Source of the DNA: Candidatus Pantoea persica
Lineage (GTDB): Bacteria > Pseudomonadota > Gammaproteobacteria > Enterobacterales > Enterobacteriaceae
Reading direction: 5' to 3'
NCBI RefSeq assembly: GCF_013753875.1
Contig: NZ_SMDS01000019.1
Location: forward strand, 124,001-188,000
DNA: 64,000 nucleotides
Every line of letters begins with the position of its first letter. Within the stretch, counting starts at the first letter, position 1. The notes under the pieces were generated by a model. The model worked only from the letters and a program-made list of their open reading frames with translations, was not told the origin of the DNA and did not search any database. The translations under genes were made by a program, and so were the position numbers. Of this stretch, positions 10,248-21,310 are shown in pieces.

Positions 10248-11078
10248 ATGACGACACAAATTCCGGGCCCGCTGATGCTGGATGTCGAAGGCTTCGAACT
10301 CGACGGCGAAGAGCGCGAGCTGCTGCAGCATTCCACCGTGGGCGGGGTTATCCTTTTCGCGCGCAACTATCACGATCCGGCGCAACTTGCCGAGCTGGTG
10401 CGCCAGATCCGCACGGCGTCGCGTATGCGGCTGGTGGTCGCGGTCGATCAGGAAGGCGGTCGCGTGCAGCGTTTCCGCGACGGCTTTACTACGCTGCCGG
10501 CGATGCAGTCTTTCGCGGCGCTCGAGGATGCGGAAACCGGCGGCGAGCTGGCAGATGGCGGCGGAGATGATCGCCATGGATATCGACATTAGCTTCGCGC
10601 CGGTGCTGGATCTGGGCCATATCAGCGCGGATTTGCATAGAGACGCCGCGCGATCTTGCCACCCTGCACCAGCACGATATGCGCATCTTCTAGGCGCTGT
10701 TCGACTAGCCCGCTGCCCGCCAGCGGGTCCCCTTACTGGCTGAAGCATGTACTGCGTCAGGAGCTGGGCTTCGACGACGTTATCTTCTCGGACGACCTGT
10801 CGATGGAGGGCGCCGCCGTAATGGGCAGCTATGCGGAACGCGCGCAGCAGTAGCTCTCGGCGGGCTGCGATATGATTCTGGTCTGCAACCATCGCGCAGG
10901 GGCAATCAGCGTGCTGGATAATTTGATCGCGATCGGGGCTGAGCGTGTGCCGCACCTGTACCATCGGGGAACCATCACCCGCCAGAGCCTGCAGCAGAGC
11001 GCACGCTGGAAGCAGAACGCGCAGCAACAGAGCAACCTGCAGGCGCGCTGGCTGGAACACAAAGCGTCTGGAAAGTGA
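10248..11078 (+). pseudogene. nagZ: Beta-N-acetylglucosaminidase NagZ, internally deleted
   Basis: NagZ removes GlcNAc from recycled anhydro-muropeptides in the cytoplasm. The first 100 codons are well kept ([35 protein letters not shown]). A frameshift near 10540 moves the reading to [20 protein letters not shown]. The central part with the KHFPGHG catalytic loop is absent. After the gap come [20 protein letters not shown] and [18 protein letters not shown], then TAG at 10851-10853, then [14 protein letters not shown] to the end. About 100 codons are missing. Cell-wall recycling by NagZ is therefore lost. Confidence 0.88.
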
Positions 11079-11118
11079 GGCCATCGCTCTCCTGACACGC
11101 ACGTCGCTGAGAGGATCC

Positions 11119-11640
11119 ATGATTATCTATCTGCACTGTTTTGATTCCACCAGTCCCGGCAATCACGAAAAGGTGCTGCAGCTACAGTTTATCGATCCCG
11201 ACGTCAGGCTGATCGGCTACAGCACCCGCCACCCCAGACACGACATGCAGTTTCTGCTGAAAGAGACTGATAAAATGCTGTCGCAGAACAGCAGTGCGCA
11301 GCCGCTGATTTGCGGCGTCGGGCTGGGCGGCTACTGGGCGGAACGCATCGGCTTTCTCTACGGCATCCGTCAGGCGATCTTCAATCCAATCTCTTCCCCT
11401 TCGAAAATATGGAGGGAAAAATTGACCGGCCGGAAGAGTATCCCGATATCGCCACCAAGTGCGTCAGTGATTTTCGCGGGCGCAATCGCGACCGCTGCCT
11501 CGTCTTTCTGTCGCGGTGCGACGAAGCGCTGGACAGCGCACGCAGCGCCGCCACGCTGCACCCGTTTTACGAGATCGTCTGGGACGACATTGCCACGCAC
11601 AAGTTCAGCAGCATCGCTCCCCACCTTCAGCGTATTCTAT
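11119..11640 (+). pseudogene. ycfP: YcfP esterase-like protein, frameshifted and 3'-fused
   Basis: YcfP is a 180-residue alpha/beta-hydrolase-like protein of unclear role. The start ATG at 11119 opens a well-conserved frame ([36 protein letters not shown]), with LHCFDS where E. coli has LHGFDS. The reading changes frame near 11395, then continues as [20 protein letters not shown] and ends with [14 protein letters not shown]. At that point the sequence joins the middle of ndh, so the last YcfP residues, the intergenic region and the ndh 5' end are deleted. Confidence 0.85.
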
Positions 11641-12463
11641 CGAGCTGGCGGAGATGCGCGACGACATTTCCGCCGGCGAGGGGCAGCAGGAGAACGTCAA
11701 TATCGCTATTGTCGGCGGCGGGGCGACCGGTGTCGAGCTCTCCGCCGAGCTGCACTACGCGGTCAAGCAGCTGTACAGCTACGGATACAAAGGCCTGAGA
11801 AGTGAGGCGCTCAACGTTACGCTGGTAGAGGCGGGCGAGCGGATCCTGCCCGCGCTGCCGCCGCGCACAGCAAACTGACCAGGCTGGGCGTGCGCGTGCT
11901 GACGCAAAGCATGGTGACCAGCGCCGATAAGCAGGGGCTGCACATCAAGGGCGGCGAGTTTATCGAAGCAGACCTGATGGTCTAGGCAGCGGGCATCAAG
12001 GCGCCCGACTTCCTGAAAGAGATCGGCGGACTGGAAACCAACCGCATCAACCAGCTGGTGGTGAAAGAGACGCTGCAAACCACGCGCGATGAGAATATCT
12101 ACGCCATCGGGCGACTGCGCCTCTTGCGCGCTGCCGTCTGACGGATTCGTGCCGCCTCGCGCCCAGTCGGTGCACTAGATGGCGTTGCGCGCCATGGAGA
12201 ATATTCTCGCCCAGCGCAGCGGTAAGCCGCTGAAAGCCTATGTCTATAAGGATCACGGCTCGCTAGTGTCGCTGTCGCGTTTCAGTACCGTTGGCAGCCT
12301 GATGCGCGGGTCGATTATGGTGGAAGGGCGCATCGCGCGTTTTGTCTACATTTCCTTGTATTGTATGCATCAGATTGCGCTCCACGGCTACTTCAAGACT
12401 GGCCTGATGATGCTGGTGGGCAGCCTGAACCGCATAATTCGTCCGCGCCTCAAGCTGCCCTAA
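11641..12463 (+). pseudogene. ndh: NADH dehydrogenase II (NDH-2), 5' half deleted
   Basis: Ndh is the single-subunit, non-proton-pumping NADH:quinone oxidoreductase of the inner membrane. Only the second half survives, from [19 protein letters not shown] (NADH-binding Rossmann motif) to the C-terminus [10 protein letters not shown]; the N-terminal FAD-binding motif is gone. There is an indel near 11870. TAG at 11983-11985 replaces the conserved Trp of LMVWAAGIK, TAG at 12176-12178 replaces the Gln of a conserved HQM, and the DCASC region near 12110 is shifted. NDH-2 activity is lost, so aerobic NADH oxidation should depend on NDH-1. Confidence 0.88.
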
Positions 12464-12757
12464 TGGTTACCCGGCGGCACAAGCCGCCGTTTCCCGTTTC
12501 TTCGCGTTGTTTACCCGCTGACCCATAACACAAATTAATTTATTCTCACCGTTCGCTGCGCCTCTGAACTCTCCGAAAAGGTGGTCCTGATCGGCCCGCG
12601 CCCCGTTTTCCTCCATTAATCTGATGTTGCAATTTCGGGCCATCTGCAAAACTTTTCTTAACGAACACGGCGGGTCGTGCACGCTGTTAAGTGCCTCAAC
12701 GATAGAGGATTACGTCGCGGCAGGAATGCACGGTAACAACTTCAGGAGGACAATCCT
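12464..12757. other. Gene-free interval between ndh remnant and ycfJ remnant
   Basis: About 294 bp with no supportable coding region, RNA gene or terminator. A good AGGAGG at its right end is the ribosome site of the ycfJ remnant. Confidence 0.5.
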
Positions 12758-13205
12758 GTGAATAAATCAATGTTAGCGGGTATCGGTAGCGGCCGCTCTG
12801 GGCGTTGCAGCCGTCGCCAGCATGGACGTGTTTGACCATGGTCCGCAATATGCGCAGGTGCTTTCAGCGACGCCAATCAAAGAGAGCATCAAGCAGCCGC
12901 GACAGGGGTGTCGCAACGTGACGCTGATCCATCGTCGTCCGGTGCCGAATGAGGATCGCATCACCGGTTCGGTGCTGGGCGCCGTGGCGGGCGGCTACGC
13001 CGGCAATCAGGTGCAGGGCAGCATGCAGAGCCGTGACACCTACACCACCTCGGAGCAGCGCTGCAAAACGGTATTCGATAAACAAGAAAAGATGATGGGT
13101 GGTTATGACGTGACCTATAAGCAGGGCAAAATCCGCATGGAAAACGACCTTGGCACCCGCATCCCGCTGGACCGTAACGGCCAGCTGATCCTGAATAACA
13201 ATTAG
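12758..13205 (+). pseudogene. ycfJ: Glycine-zipper protein YcfJ, internally deleted and frameshifted
   Basis: YcfJ is a 179-residue envelope protein with a glycine zipper (Rick_17kDa-like) and unknown role. A strong AGGAGG precedes GTG at 12758, followed by NKSMLAGIG. A deletion in the hydrophobic leader shifts the frame, and the rest is in the frame that starts at 12822 (DHGPQYAQVLSATPIKES). About 23 residues of the zipper segment between VLGAVAGG and GYAGNQVQG are missing relative to E. coli. The C-terminus (GKIRMENDLGTRIPLD) is complete and ends in TAG. Confidence 0.75.
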
Positions 13206-13242
13206 GCTTAATCGGGCAAAGATCCCCACTGCAACCCTAATG

Positions 13243-13273
13243 AAAAAGGCACATCCTGCGATGTGCTTTTTTT
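13243..13273. terminator. Bidirectional terminator between ycfJ and putA
   Basis: Stem GCACATC/GATGTGC with a four-base loop, preceded by A's and followed by seven T's. It lies between the convergent ycfJ remnant and putA. Confidence 0.85.
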
Positions 13274-13306
13274 ATGGCGCAAAGGTGGGCGCTGCGGCCC
13301 GCCGGG

Positions 13307-16300
13307 TTAGCCGATGGTCACCAGGCTGGTGTTGCCGCCCGCCGCGGCGGTATTGACGCTCAGCGAACGCTCAATCAGCAGACGCTCCAGCTGCAGATGG
13401 GTTTCACCGCGAGCGAAGCCCTGTACCGAGACAATCGCGCCGTCGCGCGCGGCGATCTGCTCGCACAGCGTGCGCAGCTGAGCGGCGTCGCCGTGGTAGA
13501 TCACCGAGTCGAAGTGCGCGGCGAGCACGTCGCGCCCCAGCTCGATGCGCGCCTGCACCGCGTGCGGCAGAGCGTTGCGCAGCTTGCGGTGCAGCTCGTC
13601 ATCTGGCCACAGCGCCTGGCTGCCGACGCTGGTCACCGCCGCCAGCTGCACCAGCGCATCCTGCTCATTATCCGCCAGGCAGAGCACGCGCTCGCGCGGC
13701 AGCAGCGAGAAAGTGTTGCTTTCGCCGGTCGGCCCGGTAAGCAGGCGCACCGTGCCCGCCTGCGTTAGCTCGGCGTAGCGCTGGCAGAGCGCAGCCAGCT
13801 CAGGCTTTTCCTTCGCCCAGGCGCTCAGCGCGTTATGCGGCATCAACAGCGCCTCGCGCAGCGAACCGTCCGCCGGGCGCTCGGCGTCCTGCCGGTTAAA
13901 GGTGGTGCTCAGCGCGGTTTCCGGACGACTGGCCAGCAGGCGGTAGAGGTAGAGCGGGCCGCCCGCTTTCGGACCGGTGCCGGAAAACCCTTCGCCGCCG
14001 AACGGCTGCACGCCGACCACCGCGCCCACCATATTTCGGTTGACGTAGAGGTTGCCTACTTTGGCGTTAGCCGTCACCTGGGCGATGGTCTCGTCGATGC
14101 GGGTATGCACGCCCAGCGTCAGGCCGTAGCCGCCGGCGTTGATCTGTTCAATCAGCTGCGGCAGCGTACTGCGTGCGAAGCGCACCACGTGCAGCACCGG
14201 ACCGAAAATCTCCTTGTCGAGGTCGCTTACCTGGCTTAGTTCAATCAGTGTCGGCTTGATAAAGGTGCCGCTCTGCCACTCGGCGCTGTCCTGCGGATTC
14301 TCCAGCACCGCCTGATAAACGGCGTTGCCTTTATTGCGCATCGCCTGAATATGACGCTCGATATTGGCCTTCGCCTTGGTGTCGATCACCGGGCCGATAT
14401 CGGTAGAGAGGCGCTCCGGGTTGCCCATGCGGCACTCCGCCATGGCGCCGCGCAGCATTTTCAGGGTGTGATCCGCCACGTCTTCCTGAACGCAGAGCAG
14501 GCGCAGCGCTGAGCAGCGCTGGCCGGCGCTGTCGAACGCCGAGGCGAGAATATCCACCACCACCTGTTCAGTCAGCGCGGAGGAGTCGACGATCATTGCG
14601 TTCAACCCACCGGTTTCCGCGATCAGCGGCGTCGGACGCCCCTGCGGATCGAGGCGGCCAGCGAGGTTGCGCTGCAGCAGCGTCGCCACGGCGGTAGAGC
14701 CGGTAAACATCACGCCGCGCACGCGCGCATCGCGCGTCAGCTGCGCGCCAACGGTTTCGCCCTTGCCGGGCAGCAGCTGCAGCACGCTGGCCGGCACGCC
14801 GGCATCCAGCAGGATCTGAACCGCCTGGGCGGCGATCAGCGGCGTCTGCTCCGCCGGTTTGGCCAGCACGCTGTTGCCCGCCGCCAGCGCGGCGGCGATC
14901 TGGCCGGTGAAGATCGCCAGCGGGAAGTTCCACGGGCTGATACAGACCACCGGACCTAGCGGGCGGTGCGTTTCGTTATCGAAATCGTCGCGCACTATGC
15001 CGGCGTAGTAGCGCAGGAAGTCTACCGCCTCGCGCACTTCGGCGATGGCGTTGTTGTAGGTCTTGCCCGCCTCACGCACCAGAATGCCGATCAGCCGCTG
15101 CATGCCGTCTTCCATATGCTGCGCGGCGCGATCGAGGATCGCCGCTCGCTCATTTGACGGCGTCGCGAACCAGATCTGTCCGGCGTTCACCGCGGCGTCC
15201 AGCGCCAGTGAGACTTCCGCTTCGCTCGCTTCGCGCACTTGGCCGACGATATCGTTCGGCGCGGCCGGATTGATCACCGGCAGGCTTTCGCCTTCGCCGA
15301 TTTCGCCGTCAACTATCGGCTGCGCCAGCCAGGGATGGGCGGCGCTGCTCAGCAGCGCGCTGGAGAGCGACGCCAGGCGATGCTCGTTGGCCATGTCTAT
15401 ACCGGCGGAGTTGCTGCGTCCGGCGCCGTAAAGGTCGCGCGGCAGCGGAATTTTCGGGTGTGGCAGGCCAACAGCGCCTTCGCTGGCGCCGAGCTTTTCC
15501 ACTTCGGCCACCGGATCGGCCACCAGCTCGTCAATCGGCAGCGAGGTGTCGGCGATGCGGTTAACGAAGGAGGTGTTGGCGCCATTCTCCAGCAGGCGGC
15601 GCACCAGATAGGCGAGCAGCGTCTCATGGGTGCCGACCGGCGCATAGATGCGGCAGGGACGGTTCAACTTACCGTCCGCCACTTTGCCCACCACCTGTTC
15701 GTAGAGCGGCTCGCCCATGCCGTGCAGGCACTGGAACTCATACTGCCCCGGATAGTAGTTGTTGCCGGCCAGCTGATAAATGGCCGCCAGCGTATGGGCA
15801 TTGTGGGTTGCAAACTGCGGGTAAATCAGGTTCGGCACCGCCAGCAGCTTGCGCGCGCAGGCGAGATAGGAGATATCGGTGTAGATTTTGCGCGTATATA
15901 CCGGATAGCCCTCAAGGCCCTCCACCTGGGCGCGCTTGATTTCGCTGTCCCAGTAGGCGCCTTTCACCAGACGGATCATCAAACGGCGGCGGCTGCGCTT
16001 CGCCAGATCGATCAGCGAATCGATCACGAACGGGCAGCGCTTCATATAGGCCTGAATCACGAAGCCGATGCCGTTCCAGCCTTCCAGCTCCGGCTCGAAG
16101 CAGAGCTTCTCCAGCAGATCGAGCGACAGCTCAAGGCGGTCCGCCTCTTCGGCGTCGATATTGATGCCGATATCGTAGGAGCGCGCCAGCAGCGTCAGGG
16201 ATTTAAGGATCGGGTAGAGCTCTTGCATCACGCGGTCGTACTGAGCGCGGCTGTAGCGCGGATGCAGCGCCGACAGTTTGATCGAGATGCCCGGTCCTTC

Positions 16301-17254
16301 ATAAATGCCGTGGCCGTTAGAGGCTTTGCCGATGGCGTGGATTGCCTGCTGGTAGGAAAGCAGATAAGCTTTGGCATCGCTGGCGGTCAGCGCCGCTTCG
16401 CCCAGCATATCGTAGGAGTAGCGGAAGCCTTTCTCCTCCAGCTTGCGCGCGTTGGCCAGCGCCTCGGCGATGGTTTCGCCGCTGACGAACTGCTCGCCCA
16501 TCAGGCGCATCGCCATATCGACCCCTTTACGGATCAGCGGCTTGCCGCTCTTGCCGATAATGCGGTTCAGCGATCGCGACAGGTTCGCCTCGTTATGGGT
16601 TGAGACCAGGCGGCCGGTAAACGTCAGCCCCCAGGTGACGGCGTTGACGAACAGGGAAGGGCTGCGGCCGAGGTGCGACTGCCAGTTGCCGTTGCTGATC
16701 TTGTCGCGGATCAGCGCGTCGCGTGTCGGCTTGTCGGGAATGCGCAGCAGCGCTTCCGCCAGACACATCAGCGCTACGCCTTCCTGAGACGAGAGCGAGA
16801 ACTCCTGCAGCAGGCTTTGCACCATGCCGGCGCGTCCGGTTGCCCCTTTCTGGTGCCGAAGCTTGTCCGCCAGGCTGTAGGCGAGCTGATGGGTTTTCTC
16901 CGCCAGCGCTGCGGGCAGGCGTGCCTGCTCCAGCAGCATCGGCACCGCATCGGTCTCGGGACGGCGCCAGGCAGCGGTGATAGTGGCGCGCGTTACCGAC
17001 TGCGGCAGAATATGTTCAGCGAAGTCGAGAAAGGGCTTATGCGACTCTTCTGGCGCGCTCTCTTCCGCGTCCGCCTGGGTGCTGCTCGCCAGCGGGATCT
17101 CCGTCAGGGCGTTTCCGCTCTCCAGCTGGCCGAGATAGTTGAAAATAGCCTGCTTAATCAGCCAATGTGGGGTGCGGTCAATATTCTGCGCCGCCAGTTT
17201 GATGCGCTCACGAGTGGCTTCATCCAGCTTCACCCCCATGGTAATCATGCCCAT
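13307..17254 (-). CDS. putA: Trifunctional PutA: put repressor, proline dehydrogenase, P5C dehydrogenase
   Basis: PutA oxidises proline to glutamate in two steps and represses the put genes when proline is low. The protein has 1315 residues from ATG 17254 (E. coli 1320). An in-frame upstream ATG exists, but AGGAG lies properly before 17254 and the start [17 protein letters not shown] matches the ribbon-helix-helix DNA-binding domain (residues 1-50). The proline dehydrogenase barrel (about 260-610) contains RLVKGAYWD and [14 protein letters not shown]. The aldehyde dehydrogenase domain (about 650-1110) has [18 protein letters not shown], the glutamate in [10 protein letters not shown] and the catalytic cysteine in [10 protein letters not shown]. 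The C-terminal domain ends in [15 protein letters not shown]. Intact over nearly 4 kb, which in this region implies selection. Confidence 0.97.
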   Translation of the reverse strand: MGMITMGVKLDEATRERIKLAAQNIDRTPHWLIKQAIFNYLGQLESGNALTEIPLASSTQADAEESAPEESHKPFLDFAEHILPQSVTRATITAAWRRPETDAVPMLLEQARLPAALAEKTHQLAYSLADKLRHQKGATGRAGMVQSLLQEFSLSSQEGVALMCLAEALLRIPDKPTRDALIRDKISNGNWQSHLGRSPSLFVNAVTWGLTFTGRLVSTHNEANLSRSLNRIIGKSGKPLIRKGVDMAMRLMGEQFVSGETIAEALANARKLEEKGFRYSYDMLGEAALTASDAKAYLLSYQQAIHAIGKASNGHGIYEGPGISIKLSALHPRYSRAQYDRVMQELYPILKSLTLLARSYDIGINIDAEEADRLELSLDLLEKLCFEPELEGWNGIGFVIQAYMKRCPFVIDSLIDLAKRSRRRLMIRLVKGAYWDSEIKRAQVEGLEGYPVYTRKIYTDISYLACARKLLAVPNLIYPQFATHNAHTLAAIYQLAGNNYYPGQYEFQCLHGMGEPLYEQVVGKVADGKLNRPCRIYAPVGTHETLLAYLVRRLLENGANTSFVNRIADTSLPIDELVADPVAEVEKLGASEGAVGLPHPKIPLPRDLYGAGRSNSAGIDMANEHRLASLSSALLSSAAHPWLAQPIVDGEIGEGESLPVINPAAPNDIVGQVREASEAEVSLALDAAVNAGQIWFATPSNERAAILDRAAQHMEDGMQRLIGILVREAGKTYNNAIAEVREAVDFLRYYAGIVRDDFDNETHRPLGPVVCISPWNFPLAIFTGQIAAALAAGNSVLAKPAEQTPLIAAQAVQILLDAGVPASVLQLLPGKGETVGAQLTRDARVRGVMFTGSTAVATLLQRNLAGRLDPQGRPTPLIAETGGLNAMIVDSSALTEQVVVDILASAFDSAGQRCSALRLLCVQEDVADHTLKMLRGAMAECRMGNPERLSTDIGPVIDTKAKANIERHIQAMRNKGNAVYQAVLENPQDSAEWQSGTFIKPTLIELSQVSDLDKEIFGPVLHVVRFARSTLPQLIEQINAGGYGLTLGVHTRIDETIAQVTANAKVGNLYVNRNMVGAVVGVQPFGGEGFSGTGPKAGGPLYLYRLLASRPETALSTTFNRQDAERPADGSLREALLMPHNALSAWAKEKPELAALCQRYAELTQAGTVRLLTGPTGESNTFSLLPRERVLCLADNEQDALVQLAAVTSVGSQALWPDDELHRKLRNALPHAVQARIELGRDVLAAHFDSVIYHGDAAQLRTLCEQIAARDGAIVSVQGFARGETHLQLERLLIERSLSVNTAAAGGNTSLVTIG

Positions 17255-17308
17255 GACGTCTCTGCTCCTGTTTAAGTATCTTACTGCGTGGTCAGCACTA
17301 TCACTGAC

Positions 17309-17471
17309 GTTGCAACTTTGTGCAACCGTGTAAAGTGTGACCTGCGTAGCAGCCTTTTTAACGATTAATTTGTTAATACCTGACAAGGCGGCATGGAACT
17401 TGCTGCAAAATTCTCGCCAACACTGCGCGGCACCAACTCACTGCATTTGTAAGGGGTTGCTTGGGTGCAAC
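17309..17471. promoter_or_regulatory. PutA operator region of the put divergon
   Basis: The 436-bp space between putA and putP carries GTTGCA at 17309-17314, its reverse complement TGCAAC at 17321-17326, and TGCAAC at 17466-17471 near a GTTGCT. GTTGCA is the core recognised by PutA in the E. coli put control region. Two clusters, one near each gene, fit repression of both genes. Confidence 0.65.
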
Positions 17472-17690
17472 TGAGGAACTGTGAGCAAAATTACTGCATT
17501 AACAGGTGAAATCGCTGTGATGTCTGTGTTAAATCCATTGTGCGCTTTGCACCTTTCCGGCAGGATACCGCGCCTCAGGAAAAGTCGAGCGCCTGATTGT
17601 GGACGAAAACCTGCTGCGCCACCCCGTTCCGGCAGCGCGGCAGCGTGCGGTTTTTCTCGGGAAATCAACTATAAAGTGGAGAGACGAATA

Positions 17691-19175
17691 ATGAGTGTAA
17701 GCACACCAATACTGGTGACCTTTTTTATTTATATTCTTGGAATGGTACTGATAGGCTTTATCGCTTACCGCTCCACCAAAAACTTTGACGATTATATCCT
17801 CGGCGGACGCAGTCTGGGCAGCTTAGTGACCGCGCTGTCGGCTGGGGCGTCAGATATGAGCGGCTGGCTGCTGATGGGCCTGCCCGGTGCCATCTTCCTC
17901 TCCGGCATTTCTGAAAGCTGGATCGCCATCGGCCTGATCATCGGCGCCTGGCTCAACTGGAAAATTGTCGCGGGCCGCCTGCGCGTGCAAACCGAGCACC
18001 ACAACAATGCCCTGACGCTGCCGGACTTCTTTACCAGCCGCTTCGAAGACAACAGCAAAATTCTGCGCGTTATCTCGGCGCTGGTTATCCTGATCTTCTT
18101 CACCATCTACTGCGCTTCCGGTGTAGTGGCGGGCGCGCGCCTGTTTGAGAGCACCTTCGGCATGAGCTACGAAACGGCGCTCTGGGCAGGGGCGGCGGCG
18201 ACCATTCTCTATACACTGGTGGGCGGTTTCCTCGCGGTAAGCTGGACCGACACCGTTCAGGCCAGCCTGATGATTTTTGCCCTGATCCTGACGCCGATCA
18301 TCGTGATTATCGCAGTGGGCGGGCTGGACGACTCGCTGGCGGTGATCCGGGCGAAAAGCCTTGAAAACCTCGACATACTGAAAGGGCTCAATTTCGTCGC
18401 CGTGATTTCGCTGCTGGGCTGGGGCCTGGGCTATTTCGGCCAGCCGCATATCCTGGCGCGCTTTATGGCGGCAGATTCGCACCGCTCGATTCACACCGCG
18501 CGCCGCATCGGCATGGCGTGGATGGTGCTCTGCCTAGGCGGCGCGGTTGCCGTCGGCTTCTTCGGCATCGCCTATTTCCAGAACCATCCGGAGCAGGCGG
18601 CCGGGGTCAGCGGCAACGGCGAGCGCGTCTTTATCGAGCTGGCGCGCATCCTGTTCAACCCGTGGATCGCCGGTATCCTGCTCTCCGCGATTCTGGCGGC
18701 GGTGATGTCCACCCTGAGTTGCCAGCTGCTGGTCTGCTCCAGCGCGCTGACCGAAGATCTCTACAAGGGCTTTCTGCGTAAAAACGCCAGCCAGAAAGAG
18801 CTGGTATGGTTTGGCCGTGCCATGGTGCTGGTGGTGGCGCTGGTCTCTATTGCGCTGGCCGCCAACCCGGAAAACCGTGTGCTGGGGCTGGTCAGCTACG
18901 CCTGGGCCGGCTTCGGCGCCGCTTTCGGACCGGTGGTGCTGTTCGGCGTCTGCTGGAAGCGCATGACGCGCAACGGCGCGCTGGCAGGCATGGTGATCGG
19001 CGCGGCGACCGTGCTGATCTGGAAGCAGTACGGCTGGCTCGATCTCTATGAGATTATCCCCGGCTTCGTTTTCGCCAGCATCGCGATTGTGCTGTTCAGC
19101 GTGCTGGGCCGCGCGCCGTCGGTCGCTGCGCAGCAGCGCTTTGCCGCCGCGGAGGCGGAGTACTTCGCTAAATAA
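17691..19175 (+). CDS. putP: Sodium/proline symporter
   Basis: PutP is an inner-membrane sodium:solute symporter that imports proline for PutA. The protein has 494 residues (E. coli 502). The frame is open further upstream, but ATG 17691 with GGAGAG before it gives the typical start, and residues 40-60 hold the signature TKNFDDYILGGRSLG and LSAGASDMSGWLLMGLPGA. Later blocks include GWGLGYFGQPHILARFMA and STLSCQLLVCSSALTEDLYK. It is divergent from putA and followed by a strong terminator. Intact. Confidence 0.96.
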   Translation: MSVSTPILVTFFIYILGMVLIGFIAYRSTKNFDDYILGGRSLGSLVTALSAGASDMSGWLLMGLPGAIFLSGISESWIAIGLIIGAWLNWKIVAGRLRVQTEHHNNALTLPDFFTSRFEDNSKILRVISALVILIFFTIYCASGVVAGARLFESTFGMSYETALWAGAAATILYTLVGGFLAVSWTDTVQASLMIFALILTPIIVIIAVGGLDDSLAVIRAKSLENLDILKGLNFVAVISLLGWGLGYFGQPHILARFMAADSHRSIHTARRIGMAWMVLCLGGAVAVGFFGIAYFQNHPEQAAGVSGNGERVFIELARILFNPWIAGILLSAILAAVMSTLSCQLLVCSSALTEDLYKGFLRKNASQKELVWFGRAMVLVVALVSIALAANPENRVLGLVSYAWAGFGAAFGPVVLFGVCWKRMTRNGALAGMVIGAATVLIWKQYGWLDLYEIIPGFVFASIAIVLFSVLGRAPSVAAQQRFAAAEAEYFAK

Positions 19176-19191
19176 CGCCTCGGTTGCCAAC

Positions 19192-19229
19192 AGGCCCGCT
19201 TCCTTTATTACCGGAAGCGGGCCTTTTTT
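19192..19229 (+). terminator. Terminator after putP
   Basis: Twelve-base-pair stem AGGCCCGCTTCC/GGAAGCGGGCCT followed by six T's. Confidence 0.9.
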
Positions 19230-19278
19230 GCGTTTCGTTATGCAATAGTCGCGCAAGATTACTTGTTTTTTGGTCGGC

Positions 19279-19297
19279 GATAACGATAATAAGTATC
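19279..19297 (+). promoter_or_regulatory. Fur box upstream of efeUOB
   Basis: GATAACGATAATAAGTATC matches 16 of 19 positions of the Fur consensus GATAATGATAATCATTATC. It lies 60 bp before the efeU start, so iron repression of the operon is expected. Confidence 0.8.
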
Positions 19298-19357
19298 GTT
19301 CGTGTTTTGCCAAACTTTACCTGCGGTTGACGCTGCTTAACATTCATGAGGTCGGCG

Positions 19358-20179
19358 ATGTTTGTTTCCTTTCTTATCATGCTGCGCGAAGGGCTGGAAG
19401 CGGCGCTGATCGTCAGCCTGATTGCCAGCTACCTGAAGCGCACCGGGCGCGCCCGCTGGTTTCCGGCGCTGTGGGCCGGCGTCGCCGTCGCCATCACGCT
19501 CTGTCTGGCGCTCGGCATCCTCATCAATCAGACCAGCGGCGAGTTTCCGCAAAAAGAGCAGGAGCTGTTTGAAGGCATCGTGGCGCTAATCGCCGTGGCG
19601 ATCCTCACCTCGATGGTGTTCTGGATGCGTAAGGTGGCGCGCAACATTCGCGTCGAGCTGGAGCAAGCGGTGGATCAGGCGCTGGGCCAGCGCGGCGGCG
19701 GCGTGGCGCTGGTGCTGATGGTGTTTCTCGCCGTGGCGCGCGAAGGGCTGGAGTCGGTGTTTTTCCTGCTGGCCGCCTTTACTCAGGATATCGGCTACGC
19801 GCCGCCGGCGGGCGCGCTGCTCGGGCTGGCGACGGCGGTGGCGCTGGGCATGTTGCTCTACTGGGGCGGCATCCGCCTGAATATGCGGCGCTTTTTCCGC
19901 TGGACTAGCCTGTTCATTCTGTTTGTCGCCGCCGGGCTGGCTGCTGGCGCGGTTCGCGCCTTTCACGAGGCGGGCCTCTGGAACCACTTTCAAACGCTCG
20001 CCTTTGACCTGAGCAACGTACTCTCGACCCATTCGCTGGCGGGCACGCTGCTGAAAGGGGTGCTTGGCTACCAGGAGTCGCCAAGCGTCAGCGAAGTGGC
20101 TGTCTATTTCCTCTATCTTGTTCCGGCGCTGCTGCTGTTTTTACAGCCTGCGCGACCGGCGCGCCAACTCTCTCATTAA
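19358..20179 (+). CDS. efeU: Iron permease EfeU (Ftr1 family)
   Basis: EfeU is the inner-membrane iron channel of the EfeUOB low-pH ferrous iron uptake system. The protein has 273 residues (E. coli 276). Two REGLE iron-exchange motifs are present (MLREGLEAAL near residue 8 and VAREGLESVFF near residue 130), with about seven membrane segments. An in-frame ATG at 19346 is possible, but ATG 19358 gives the conserved start MFVSFLIMLREGLEA and has GAGG upstream. It is first of three genes behind a Fur box. Intact; in some E. coli strains this gene is frameshifted, but here it is whole. Confidence 0.95.
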   Translation: MFVSFLIMLREGLEAALIVSLIASYLKRTGRARWFPALWAGVAVAITLCLALGILINQTSGEFPQKEQELFEGIVALIAVAILTSMVFWMRKVARNIRVELEQAVDQALGQRGGGVALVLMVFLAVAREGLESVFFLLAAFTQDIGYAPPAGALLGLATAVALGMLLYWGGIRLNMRRFFRWTSLFILFVAAGLAAGAVRAFHEAGLWNHFQTLAFDLSNVLSTHSLAGTLLKGVLGYQESPSVSEVAVYFLYLVPALLLFLQPARPARQLSH

Positions 20180-20190
20180 CAGGATACATT

Positions 20191-21309
20191 ATGATGATTC
20201 GCTCTCGCCGCAAAACGCTGCTCACCTCGCTGCTGCTGCTTTTGGGCAGCGCCGCCGCCGAGACGGCGCAGGTAAAGGTCAGCGTCACCGATACGCAGTG
20301 TGAACCGATGCAGCTCACCGTCAAAGCAGGCAAAACCCAGTTTCTGATTAAGAACAACAGCCAGAAAGCGCTGGAATGGGAAATTCTCAAAGGGGTGCTG
20401 GTGGTAGAGGAGCGGGAGAATATCGCGCCAGGCTTCAGCCAGAAGCTGACCGCCAATCTCGAGGCGGGAGAATATGAAATGACCTGCGGCCTGCTGAGCA
20501 ACCCGAAAGGCAAGCTTATCGTGCAGGGCGAGGCGGCGCCGACAGCGCCAGACAACAAGCTGAACCTGCTGTCGCTGGCCGGTCCGATTACCGCCTATAA
20601 GGCCTGGGTAATTCAGGAGGTGGCGCAGCTTGCAACCGGTACATCCGCATTCACTCAGGCGGTGAAGGCGGGCGATCTGGAAAAAGCGCGCGCGCTTTAC
20701 GCGCCGACGCGCCAGCACTACGAACGCATCGAACCGATTGCCGAACTCTTCTCCGATCTGGACGACAGCATAGATGCGCGCGAGGAAGATTACGAGAAGA
20801 AGGCGGAGGATCCCAAATTCACCGGCTTCCACCGGCTGGAGAAAGCGTTGTTCAGCGACAACAGCACCCGCGGCATGGAGGGCTATGCCACCCAGCTCAA
20901 CCGTGATGTGCAGGCGTTGCAGAGTCGTATCAGCGAGCTGGCGTTCTCGCCGGTGAAAGTGGTAGGCGGCGCGGCGGGACTGATTGAAGAGGTCGCCTCC
21001 AGCAAAATTTCCGGCGAAGAGGATCGCTACAGCCGTACCGACCTGTGGGATTTCCAGGCAAACGTCAACGGTGCGCAAAAGATAGTGGATCTGCTGCGTC
21101 CGCAGCTGCAGCAGGCCAACCCGGAGCTGCTGGCGAAGGTGGATAGCAACTTCAGCAAGGTCGATGTCATCTTGCGCAAATACCGCGTCGGTAAGGGCTT
21201 CGCCTCCTATGAAAAGCTGACCAGTGCGGATCGCAACGCGCTGAAGGGCCCGATCACCGCACTGGCGGAAGATCTTTCCTTGTTACGCGGCACCCTGGGG
21301 CTCGACTAA
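20191..21309 (+). CDS. efeO: Periplasmic iron-binding protein EfeO
   Basis: EfeO binds iron in the periplasm and passes it to EfeU. The protein has 372 residues (E. coli 375). A signal peptide covers about the first 24 residues, a cupredoxin-like domain follows to about 120 ([29 protein letters not shown]), and the C-terminal M75/imelysin-like domain has the HxxE-type motif [12 protein letters not shown] and [20 protein letters not shown]. It is 11 bp from efeU. Intact. Confidence 0.95.
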   Translation: MMIRSRRKTLLTSLLLLLGSAAAETAQVKVSVTDTQCEPMQLTVKAGKTQFLIKNNSQKALEWEILKGVLVVEERENIAPGFSQKLTANLEAGEYEMTCGLLSNPKGKLIVQGEAAPTAPDNKLNLLSLAGPITAYKAWVIQEVAQLATGTSAFTQAVKAGDLEKARALYAPTRQHYERIEPIAELFSDLDDSIDAREEDYEKKAEDPKFTGFHRLEKALFSDNSTRGMEGYATQLNRDVQALQSRISELAFSPVKVVGGAAGLIEEVASSKISGEEDRYSRTDLWDFQANVNGAQKIVDLLRPQLQQANPELLAKVDSNFSKVDVILRKYRVGKGFASYEKLTSADRNALKGPITALAEDLSLLRGTLGLD

Positions 21310-21310
21310 T

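Noticed and set aside
15239-16603. Long plus-strand frame (454 codons) inside putA
   Set aside because: Antisense shadow of the intact PutA proline dehydrogenase domain, with no ribosome site or family similarity.
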